A stretch of DNA of 64,000 bases from JAFTYO01 sp045611785. GTDB lineage: Bacteria > Pseudomonadota > Alphaproteobacteria > RF32 > CAG-239. Each line of letters opens with the position of its first letter. The first letter of the stretch is position 1. Under the pieces are notes generated by a model, which made no database searches, was not told where the DNA came from, and saw only the letters and a program-made list of their open reading frames with translations. Where the stretch lies: positions 62,001 through 126,000 of the forward strand of contig JAZKXV010000012.1 of the NCBI GenBank assembly GCA_045611785.1, given 5' to 3'. Positions 27,226 through 36,100 of the stretch are shown piece after piece. The position numbers and the translations under genes are program-made.

Positions 27226-28269
27226 CTATAATACCTTACAAATTATATTTATAATATTGATTAAAGCTTGTCTTTTATCCATATTCAGACTAACCGTATC
27301 ATAAAAAATCTTTCTGACTTTATCCCAAGCATCTCCAATTTGTTCAATTTTTTCACCGCTAAAGAACATATCTACGATAAATTTCTCAATCAATTCTTGG
27401 CACAAATCCCAAACCTGTTCATCTTTAGATGCTTGCGAAGCTAAATCAAGAGCCTTATCTACATCAAATTCAGACCTTGCAAAAAACAGGTTTTCTAATG
27501 TCTGATATAACACAAGCCCATTATTATCGGCATATTTTATAGCTTTACCGATACTGCCCGAACATATTTTAACCAATTCTTTTATTTGTCCCTCTGAAAG
27601 TTCTGGTCTATATCTGCGCAATAACGAAGCAACATTTTCATTTTCTAACGGCAATAAATTTAGTTTTGCACACCTTGATTTTATGGTTGGTAAAAGCTTA
27701 TTAGGATTATGAGAAATCAATAAAAGCATACTTTTAGCAGGTGGTTCTTCCAAAATTTTCAACAAAGCATTTGCTGCATTTTGGTTCATATCATCGGCAC
27801 AATCGACAATAACAACTCTCCAATTGCCATCAAAAGATTTTTTACTCAAAAACTCATTAACCAACCTAACTTCATCAACTTTAATAACCGAAGATTTTTT
27901 AAAACCTTGCATATCATTTTCATCTAAGGTTTCACCATCTTTAATTGCTTTGATTATCTTCTTTTTATCTGTTTCAATAAAATCTCTTTCAATAATTTTT
28001 AAATCAGGGTGTGAATTAGATGCCACCAACTTAAACACCGGATTATTTTCAGTTACATTAATAGAAGTATACTCTTCTTTTTTAGACATATCAGCGCTAA
28101 GTAAAAATCGAGCAATTTTATATGCAAAAGTTGCTTTACCGATGCCTTCGGGTCCGCTAATCAGCCATGAATTATGTATTTTCCCAGACTTAAAGGCCGA
28201 TAAAAATACGTTTAATGCATCATCGTGACCTATAAGATAGGAATTAAATTGAGGCAATATATTATCCAT
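27226..28269 (-). CDS. holB: DNA polymerase III subunit delta' (HolB)
   Basis: Clamp-loader subunit. Walker-A-like GPEGIGKATFAYKIARFLL (residues 41-59), a DEXX-like box IVDCADDMNQNAANALLKILEEPP, and the sensor region SHNPNKLLPTIKSRCAKL match the clamp-loader AAA+ core. The C-terminal collar is helical. 347 residues. It starts three bases after the tmk stop. Confidence 0.92.
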   Translation of the reverse strand: MDNILPQFNSYLIGHDDALNVFLSAFKSGKIHNSWLISGPEGIGKATFAYKIARFLLSADMSKKEEYTSINVTENNPVFKLVASNSHPDLKIIERDFIETDKKKIIKAIKDGETLDENDMQGFKKSSVIKVDEVRLVNEFLSKKSFDGNWRVVIVDCADDMNQNAANALLKILEEPPAKSMLLLISHNPNKLLPTIKSRCAKLNLLPLENENVASLLRRYRPELSEGQIKELVKICSGSIGKAIKYADNNGLVLYQTLENLFFARSEFDVDKALDLASQASKDEQVWDLCQELIEKFIVDMFFSGEKIEQIGDAWDKVRKIFYDTVSLNMDKRQALINIINIICKVL

Positions 28270-28272
28270 TTT

Positions 28273-28917
28273 TTATAACCCAAACCTATCGCAAACAACC
28301 TTAACAATGTCTTTGTGTAACTCTTCAATACTTTTATTTGCATCTAAAACAACACATCTATCCGGATTTTCTTTAGCTATCTCTAAATAACCATAACGCA
28401 AATTTTCATGCCAAATAAGTTCACGATTTTCATTTCTTGTTTCTTTATTAACCATTGTTTCGGCTTTTTTAAATGAACGAGCCAACCCTATTTTAGGGTC
28501 AATATCTAACACAATAGTCAAATCAGGCTTAAACGTTCCGACTGCAAAATTATACAAAGCGTTGATATCTTCTTTTGATAATCTTTTATTATATGCATAA
28601 TATTGATAAGCCATTGTAGAATCTGCAAATCTATCACTTAAAACCCATTGTCCCTGTTCTACGGCTGGCCAAACCTTCTTAACCATATGTATACGTCTGT
28701 CGGCAAAAAACAATAAAGCCTCAGCTTCTGCATCTAGCTTACTAATTTCGCCTTCAATCAGAATACGTCTTAACTCCAGACCGATTTCAGTTCCTCCCGG
28801 CTCTTTTGTAAGAACGACATCTTTAGTTTTTGACATCAAAAATTCGGCTAACAATTTAATTTGTGTTGACTTGCCGGTACCCTCGCCGCCTTCAAAGGTT
28901 ATAAATTTTCCAAACAT
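28273..28917 (-). CDS. tmk: Thymidylate kinase
   Basis: Makes dTDP from dTMP. P-loop EGGEGTGKSTQIKLL (residues 9-23), the DR motif SDRFADSTMAYQYYA, and the LID region with RSFKK. 214 residues. The start shares one base with the stop of the carboxypeptidase gene, so the operon is tightly coupled. Confidence 0.96.
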   Translation of the reverse strand: MFGKFITFEGGEGTGKSTQIKLLAEFLMSKTKDVVLTKEPGGTEIGLELRRILIEGEISKLDAEAEALLFFADRRIHMVKKVWPAVEQGQWVLSDRFADSTMAYQYYAYNKRLSKEDINALYNFAVGTFKPDLTIVLDIDPKIGLARSFKKAETMVNKETRNENRELIWHENLRYGYLEIAKENPDRCVVLDANKSIEELHKDIVKVVCDRFGL

Positions 28918-30077
28918 TATTTATTTCCTAACACCAAATATTTTAAATTAGCCATAAACTTGTTAAACACGCTCATTTGTTCTACATCATTTGCAGCCAC
29001 TAACGGAAAATCTTTTTCAAAACCTTCCGGACTTACTAAAGTGACCTTACCAACTTTATCTCCTTTGTTTACAGGAGCTTTAATTGGTTCTTTATAACTA
29101 ACTCTGAGCTCATACTTATTACGTAAGTTTTTCTTAATTGTTTCCACAACATCATCAGAAACCGTTAAATCAAGTATATTGGTTTTACCGTACCAAACTT
29201 TGGCTGTTGATAAAACATCGCCTTTATTTAAGATTTTATAGTTATCAAATTCTCTAAAACCATAGTTCATAAGTTTTTCAGCTTCTTCTGAACGTTCTTT
29301 ATTGCTTTTCATTCCGCCCATAACACTAATTAAACGACGTCCGTTCTTTTTAGCAGAAGCAGTTAAACAAAATCCTGCTTCATCTGTATGTCCTGTTTTT
29401 AAGCCATCTGCGGCATCCATAGAATATAACAACGGATTTCTGTTACCTTGTTTAATTCCGTTATATGTAAACTCTTTTTGCGAAAACAGATGATAATAAT
29501 CTTCAAATTCTTCAATTATCAGCTTTGCCAACTTAGCTAAATCTTCAACAGACATCTTATGATCAGGATGAGGCCAACCTGTTGAATTTGCAAACATACT
29601 GTTGGTTAAACCTATTTTTTCAGCTGTTTCAGTCATTAATACAGCAAAATCTTCTTCTGAGCCTGATATATTTTCAGCAACGGTAATACAAGCATCGTTA
29701 CCTGATTGTATAATTATCCCCTTAAGCAAGTCTTCTACTTTTACATCTTCTCCGATCTTTAAAAACATTGTAGAACTTCCACTGGCGGCTCCGCCTTTGC
29801 GCCAAGCATTTTCGCTCACAGTAAAAGTGTCGTCTAAAGAAAGAGAACCGTTTTTAATTTTATCAAAAACAATGTACAATGTCATAAGCTTGCTCATTGA
29901 TGCAGGAGCTATTTTTTTATCATGACCTTTTGTATAAATATATGCGCCGGTATCATAATCAACTAAAATAGCATTTTTTGCTGCAGTTTCAAAAGCTACA
30001 GCCTTAAATGAAAACAAAACACTTAACAATGAACCGGCTATTAACTTAAATTGTATTTTCATTAAATATCTCCTCAA
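28917..30077 (-). CDS. dacC: D-alanyl-D-alanine carboxypeptidase (PBP5/6 family)
   Basis: Trims pentapeptides of peptidoglycan in the periplasm. Signal peptide about residues 1-28 (FKLIAGSLLSVLFSFKAVAF). Active-site motifs: SxxK as SMSK, SxN as SGN, and KTG in LKTGHTDEAG. The C-terminal domain (about 290-386) is the PBP5_C beta-sandwich. The 386-residue chain is between rlpA and tmk, its usual place in alphaproteobacteria. Confidence 0.93.
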   Translation of the reverse strand: MRRYLMKIQFKLIAGSLLSVLFSFKAVAFETAAKNAILVDYDTGAYIYTKGHDKKIAPASMSKLMTLYIVFDKIKNGSLSLDDTFTVSENAWRKGGAASGSSTMFLKIGEDVKVEDLLKGIIIQSGNDACITVAENISGSEEDFAVLMTETAEKIGLTNSMFANSTGWPHPDHKMSVEDLAKLAKLIIEEFEDYYHLFSQKEFTYNGIKQGNRNPLLYSMDAADGLKTGHTDEAGFCLTASAKKNGRRLISVMGGMKSNKERSEEAEKLMNYGFREFDNYKILNKGDVLSTAKVWYGKTNILDLTVSDDVVETIKKNLRNKYELRVSYKEPIKAPVNKGDKVGKVTLVSPEGFEKDFPLVAANDVEQMSVFNKFMANLKYLVLGNK

Positions 30078-30895
30078 TCTTTTACTATTCTAGCATCATA
30101 AACGCCATAATTTCTAATTTTATTAAGAGCCACTTCAGCCTCTTCCCGATAAGAAAACGGCCCTATTCTTACTCTATAATATGTTGTGCCTGAAACAAAC
30201 ACATCTTTAACATCACCTTGCCCAAACTGCCGTAATTTTGCATATAAATTATCAGCTAAATCTTTTTGTGTAAAAGATGCCGCCTGAATGTAATATTGTG
30301 TATTTAAGCTGTTTTCTTGTGAGCTTGATGTTTTCATAACCGATATTTTTGAAACATTTGGCACCGATTGTCCTAAAAGTGCGGCTTTTAATGCCTTACT
30401 TTCATCTGCCATAATATCTACTCGCACCTTTGTTATACCTTTTGTTTGATACCCTAACAATTGCGCACCACGTTTTGAAATATCAATAATTCGTTCTTTA
30501 GCATATGGGCCTCTATCATTTACCCTTAATACCAAAGAACGACCATTTTCTAAGTTTGTAACTCTAACAATTGAAGGCAATGGAAGAGTTCTATGAGCAG
30601 CTGTTAATGTATTCATATCATAAGTTTCGCCATTGGCAGTTTTTTTAGCATGAAAATCTTCGCCATACCAACTTGCCATACCAACTTCAGAATAAGAATA
30701 ATCTTCTTTTGGGTAATACCACTTACCCATAATTTTATACGGCGTACCAACTTTATATACACCGCCATAATTTTTTATAACAATCGCTTGAGCCTGTGGA
30801 GACAAACCACCCAACTCGGGTGTTCCTTTTGAAGCACACCCGTACAAAAACACAAGCATCAATAAACTCAATATTCTAATTTTAGTCACTTTCAT
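30074..30895 (-). CDS. rlpA: RlpA-type septal lytic transglycosylase with SPOR domain
   Basis: Cell-envelope lipoprotein acting on denuded glycan strands. N-terminal signal with lipobox LYGC, acceptor Cys20. Double-psi beta-barrel domain about residues 75-165 (GMASWYGEDFHAKKTANGE, then RVNDRGPY with the conserved Asp). SPOR domain about 198-272 (YYIQAASFTQKDLADNLY) for binding septal peptidoglycan. Length 273 and gene neighbours are typical. Overlaps dac by four bases (ATGA). Confidence 0.93.
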   Translation of the reverse strand: MKVTKIRILSLLMLVFLYGCASKGTPELGGLSPQAQAIVIKNYGGVYKVGTPYKIMGKWYYPKEDYSYSEVGMASWYGEDFHAKKTANGETYDMNTLTAAHRTLPLPSIVRVTNLENGRSLVLRVNDRGPYAKERIIDISKRGAQLLGYQTKGITKVRVDIMADESKALKAALLGQSVPNVSKISVMKTSSSQENSLNTQYYIQAASFTQKDLADNLYAKLRQFGQGDVKDVFVSGTTYYRVRIGPFSYREEAEVALNKIRNYGVYDARIVKD

Positions 30896-30972
30896 TTATT
30901 TCTTTTAATCATTTTTCCATAAGCTACATTGTTTTTTTATATTCGTCCAGTCTGATTTTAAAGTTGTAAAAC

Positions 30973-32247
30973 CTATTTTTGAAGCACTTTAACCGGCTGA
31001 ACAGGAACAGCAAAACCCAATTTAGTATCATATTGTTCAATTTTATTTAATAATTGATAATCCGGATATCCGTCTTGCGTCATTTTTGCTTTTTTTTGCA
31101 AAAGCTTAACAGCATTTCGTGTTTTCACACCTAAAATACCATCCTCTTTAAGTTTTGTATGCAAAACCTTATTTACAAAAGCTTGAACTTTTTTAACCTC
31201 ATTATTAGTTACTGCATATCTGTTTGCATACTGAATTGGCTTATATTTATCAGAGCTGTTTGTATAATCTGCCAACTTAGAAACTGCCAATGCATAATTT
31301 TCCGAACGATTCCAAATCATAATACGTTTAAAATTCGGGAAAACCATATACGCATACCCCTTTTTACCATCTGGAATTATAATCGATGCTTTTATATCCG
31401 AAGAAAACTCCACATCTTTGTCGTTTAATACTTTTACACCTATTTCTTGCCACTCTTTAACAGACTTTTCAACATTATAGCCTGATAATTCATAATTAAA
31501 ATTCCACGGCAACTCTATTTTAAAACCCCAAGGTTCTGCACTTTTCCAGCCTAATGAATTTAAATAGTTAGAAGCAGATGCAATCGCATCATCAAATGAA
31601 TCCCATATATCAACAAATCCATCTTTATCATAATCAACGGCATAAACATTATACGTTGAAGGCATAAATTGAAAATGCCCCATAGCTCCGGCCCAGGATC
31701 CCATTAGTTTCTCATTATCAAGTTCATGCTTTTCCATAATTTTAAGCACATTATAGAGCTCGTTTTTAAAAAAATTCGCACGTCTGTTTTTGTAACTCAA
31801 ATTTGTTAAGCCATCAATTAAATGATATTTTCCCTTATTTTGCCCAAAATTAGTTTCAATTGCCCAAAATGCAGTTAAATAATGCAAAGGAACGTCGTAC
31901 TCTTTTTCCAGCGTTTTATATTTTTTCTGCAATTTTTTATAATGCTCACGAGCTTTTTTAACTCTTTCTGCACTAACAAGCTTATTTACATAATCTGAAG
32001 AAGTTAAAATAAATTCTTTTTGCGCATTATCTTTTGCAATTACCTCAGGTTTTTCATGAAAATATGTATTATCGCCATATGCCTTATCTATTGTTTTTGG
32101 ACTTATGCCACGAGAAATCATTTCTTTTTTTAAATTATCAAGCCAAACAAGCCATTCTTTGGGAGCTGTTTCCTGAGCAAACGTAATCGAAGAAGACATT
32201 GTCAAAAAAACAGCTGCAAACATTGATATTTTTCTAATCAAATACAT
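30973..32247 (-). CDS. mltB: Membrane-bound lytic murein transglycosylase B-like
   Basis: Cleaves the MurNAc-GlcNAc bond. N-terminal signal peptide about residues 1-24 (ends SSITFAQE). The transglycosylase domain has catalytic-Glu segment AFWAIETNFGQNKGKY and GHFQFMPSTYNVYAVDYDKDG. The C-terminal part (about 345-410) is a peptidoglycan-binding repeat (ILGVKTRNAVKLLQKKAKMTQDGYPDYQLL). 424 residues. It opens the wall cluster that continues through rlpA and dac. Confidence 0.92.
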   Translation of the reverse strand: MYLIRKISMFAAVFLTMSSSITFAQETAPKEWLVWLDNLKKEMISRGISPKTIDKAYGDNTYFHEKPEVIAKDNAQKEFILTSSDYVNKLVSAERVKKAREHYKKLQKKYKTLEKEYDVPLHYLTAFWAIETNFGQNKGKYHLIDGLTNLSYKNRRANFFKNELYNVLKIMEKHELDNEKLMGSWAGAMGHFQFMPSTYNVYAVDYDKDGFVDIWDSFDDAIASASNYLNSLGWKSAEPWGFKIELPWNFNYELSGYNVEKSVKEWQEIGVKVLNDKDVEFSSDIKASIIIPDGKKGYAYMVFPNFKRIMIWNRSENYALAVSKLADYTNSSDKYKPIQYANRYAVTNNEVKKVQAFVNKVLHTKLKEDGILGVKTRNAVKLLQKKAKMTQDGYPDYQLLNKIEQYDTKLGFAVPVQPVKVLQK

Positions 32248-32358
32248 TTTTTTCTCTTAATAAATTCCAATAACGAAATTGATTTTAATCTGTTTTTTTT
32301 ATTTTCGCAACCAAGAGTTTAGTTTATAAAGATAATTTTTAAGCAGCCACCTTTATGG

Positions 32359-32387
32359 TTGACAAAAACAATATTTTGCTCTATTCT
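32359..32387 (+). promoter_or_regulatory. Sigma-70-like promoter of the orphan gene at 32428
   Basis: Consensus TTGACA (32359-32364), exactly 17 bases, TATTCT (32382-32387), 40 bases before the start. This suggests that the orphan is expressed by the host machinery. Confidence 0.6.
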
Positions 32388-32427
32388 GCTAACATAAAGA
32401 AATTTTTATAAATTAAACCCAATTTTT

Positions 32428-33042
32428 ATGACACTAGAAAAATATTATTTAAAAGCACATTCGAACGAGAACTGTCGAAACGTGGTGACAGCTGAAGAAT
32501 TTGGCAACTTGCAGGCTTCAATAATTGAGTTCTTTCAAGGTTTTGAAAAAGCAAAAAAAGAAGATTGCAAAAACGAAAATTGTGAAGCATTACGCCTAAC
32601 TAAAAACGCCTATGCAACCAATGCGTACCTATCTGAAAACAGAACATCTCTACAGGGACTTGCTCTTTACTTACTTGATTTTCGTGGAGCAAATGACGTC
32701 TTTTTCAAAAAAGAAAAAATTGACCTGTACGGATTAATGTATATGATTTTTACGTACAACTACATGTTTCAAGAAGCGGACTTCCGACTTCTCGAACTAA
32801 CGAAAACTAAATCGTTTGCCCTTCAAATGCCTGAAAAAGACAATGTGACACTCTTCATCATCAAACACTTTAATGAATTCAGTCCGTTCGAACTCAACAC
32901 CATTTTCCGAAGGCTCAACAGAATGAAAAAACGCCTTAAAAAAAGCCCGTACAAGTTAGAAAATTATACTTATCAGTATATACTTTACAACATGATATCG
33001 CGCAAACTGCCTTTTTTCCGGCGTTTATGCTTAAGGAAATAA
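32428..33042 (+). CDS. Unknown cytoplasmic protein
   Basis: Not recognised. 204 residues, no signal peptide or membrane span, mainly helical, with a basic C-terminus (RRLNRMKKRLKK, then RKLPFFRRLCLRK). The start MTLEKYYLKAHSN has an AT-only leader and no Shine-Dalgarno. It is isolated between mltB (divergent) and the large fusion gene, with its own promoter and its own hairpin terminator. Codon use (CGC, CTG, GAC, GTG more frequent) differs by eye from the AT-rich neighbours, so it may be acquired. Confidence 0.7.
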   Translation: MTLEKYYLKAHSNENCRNVVTAEEFGNLQASIIEFFQGFEKAKKEDCKNENCEALRLTKNAYATNAYLSENRTSLQGLALYLLDFRGANDVFFKKEKIDLYGLMYMIFTYNYMFQEADFRLLELTKTKSFALQMPEKDNVTLFIIKHFNEFSPFELNTIFRRLNRMKKRLKKSPYKLENYTYQYILYNMISRKLPFFRRLCLRK

Positions 33043-33048
33043 TCTTTC

Positions 33049-33075
33049 AAGAGGAGCAAAGCTCCTCTTTTTTTT
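33049..33075 (+). terminator. Terminator of the orphan gene
   Basis: Nine-base perfect stem AAGAGGAGC / GCTCCTCTT with loop AAA, followed by at least six T residues. Confidence 0.88.
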
Positions 33076-33101
33076 ATAAAAAATTTGAAAAAAACTTGAT
33101 T

Positions 33102-33129
33102 TTGTCACAGTTATATGTCATGATAAAAT
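33102..33129 (+). promoter_or_regulatory. Possible sigma-70 promoter of the M48-UbiB-like gene
   Basis: TTGTCA (33102-33107), 16-base spacer, TAAAAT (33124-33129), 27 bases before the ATG at 33157. Confidence 0.5.
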
Positions 33130-33156
33130 TAATTAAGCTATAAGTGGATATAACTT

Positions 33157-36100
33157 ATGATATATGAAGAAGAAAAAATTAGATCTATAAAAGCAAATAT
33201 TGATGAATATTCAAAAAGGACTCTTGCTTTATCATCTTTTAGTGCTAAAGATGAAGCTGAATTTCATAAATATATACAACAAATTTGCCAACGCTTGCTT
33301 GGAGATAGTATTGATTTAAGCCAAGAACCAATAATATTTGCTCTTTCTGATAAAAAGCAAGAAAATGCGGCTTTCGCTCACAAAGAAGGTGCTTATCAAA
33401 TTATTTTTATTACAGAAAGTCTGCTTAATTTATGCGAAAACGAAGATCAATTAGCTTTTATATTAGCTCATGAACTAGGTCATTTTGAAGAAAACAAACG
33501 TCAAGGTAAACATAGAAATTCTAAAGCCGAAGAAACTGCTGCAGATTTAAGAGCTATTCAAAAAATGGCTCAAGCAGGATATAATTTGGAAGAAGCTCAT
33601 AAAATAGCAGTAAAAATTTTCGATTCTTATTACATTAACATTGAAAGTTTGAAAGATGATCATGTTAATGATAAAACTCGTGTTAATGCAATTGATGCAA
33701 TGATAATTGCCACAAAGCAACGTATCATTGAAAGTACAAACGCTTCATTTATTGAAACGACATCACCGATTGATGAGCACATAAAAGACATGGTTGCATC
33801 TCGCTCTAAAATAAGTTTGTTATCAGAAAGGTTACGTACCGATATAGCTGTAGCTCTGGATACCAAAACAGCATCACAAATATGGATAAATGCATTTCAT
33901 GAAGCCTTATGTGACACTAACGGCACACTAAGAATTACCGATGACGACACTTATGCGTTACACTGGTCTATATACGATATATGCAGAAAAGATAAAAATC
34001 AAGCTGATGTTTTTTTAGCATCCATATTAGTACACTTTGATCAAATCAAAAATGATCCTAACTATAACCAAATAAAAGAACTTATGAGTGAAGTATTACA
34101 CAAAGTTTACTCATACGATGCAAGCATTGTCAGCCTTAATGCTGACAATGAAGATAGTCAAACTGCTGCAATTTTAAGGCATTATTTAAAAGGTTTTCGT
34201 GAAGCAAGTGGCGATAATTTTGATAAAATGATGCAAAATTTTGAACATATAAGACCTTTGGTTGCAAAAGTATGGGGCGACGGATATAAGGGAGTATTTG
34301 TTAAAAACTTTAATTTATTAGAACTTGATTTTAATGAAACTGATATCGGAAAACATTTTTCTCCGGAAATTATAAACTATATCAAGCGAAACCTTAATGC
34401 TAAGGATCAATTTGAAACCATTAGTGGCCTAACCTTTAATATTGCTGGTGATAACTTAATTATAAAAAATGAAAAATTATCAGTTTGTACAATTGTAAAT
34501 CGTGATGGCAATGTTTGCGCATCTCTTCCGCTTGAAAAACTTGATAATTTATACAATTCACTGATAGCAGATACAATTACAAATTCTTATCATGATATTT
34601 TAGATATAAAAAACAACAAAAGTTTATCTGATGCTGAAAAATTTAATAAATTAAAAAGCGTATTTAATATTCTTGAACCTCAACCAACGATAAATAATAT
34701 AAATAACATATTAAAAATAAGAAACAGTAAAGACAAAATCGACATTTCATTAAGCGGTGTTGTCGAGCTTTTAGATGATGATGTAAAAGCTTTTTTTGCT
34801 GAAAGAAGTGCGAGACCATATAATATTGAACAATCTCCATATATGAGCTTTATTGTTGACAATATGGCTGATTATATAAGAAAGGCTCAGCCCGAAGAAT
34901 TTAGTAATATTCTCAATTACCTTACTTTTGACATCCGTTGCAACGAAGAAAAACTTTGGACATCTTTTTTTGAAAACAAAGAGTTTTTCTCAATTTTACA
35001 GCAACAATTTTCTCAAATAAATTTAACTCCATCTTCTGAAGATGACTGGTCTATAATTAATACTTTATTTAATCCGAATTTTGACCAGAATATTTCAACA
35101 ATTTCAAACATGCTAATCAGATTGCATGACATATCTGATAAAAAACTTTTAGAACATATATCAAGCGGAAAAGATTTAAACTCTTTTGAAGCACCTTTTA
35201 CTAAACAAATTGGAGAATTATGCGGGTTCAGCAACGGTAAATTTTCTAAACAAGAACTTGAAGACAGCATCAATCAAACCCGAAACATAAATCATTTTCA
35301 ACCATCACCTCTACAAGAAGCATACGCATTATATTATTCATACGATGCATTAAAAGATGATGCTCAAATTGATCTTAGCAAAACAGGTGGAACAAATTGC
35401 GCCGGAACAAAAATTGGTAGCACTATTAGCCATATCAATGCTTATTTAGAAGAACCTGAAGAGTATTCCATTGATGAAGCAGAAGCTGAACTGTTAAAAA
35501 AACAAAAAGATACATACAAAAACGCTTATGATGTTATCAAACAAAAGTTAGTTAACCAAATTAATGATGAAAAAAATTGGTCTACTTATAATGGGAACTC
35601 AATTTTTGATAATATAAGATTTTTAAATGACAGTGGTTTTCATACCATAATTAAACGCGAAGACTTTTTAGAAGCATGTTTAAAATTATATCCGAACGAT
35701 AAAGATAGAATAAATTGTATTCAGAGTTTACAGAACATTGTAAATTATAGTGATTCAAGCGTAAAAAACGATGCAATGAAAGAAAAAATTTTCCCTGTAA
35801 TTTCATCTATTTTTAACGATGGCAGTTCTGACGTACATAATATGATTCAGACTTTTCACCATTTATCCAAATACGATCTTTTTAAAAGCGACAATATCGA
35901 TTACTATAATATCCTTACAGGCACAGATGGAAAATCAGGCTTATTAGAACAAATAAGTCATGAACCCGCTAGCATACAAGAAAATTGTTATGAAATATTG
36001 TTAAATAAAGAAGCTCGTATACCGGATCCTGAAATTAGAGCAGAAATAATTAAAAGGTATGCACAAGCATGGCATAAAAATCATGCTTATTACAACGATA

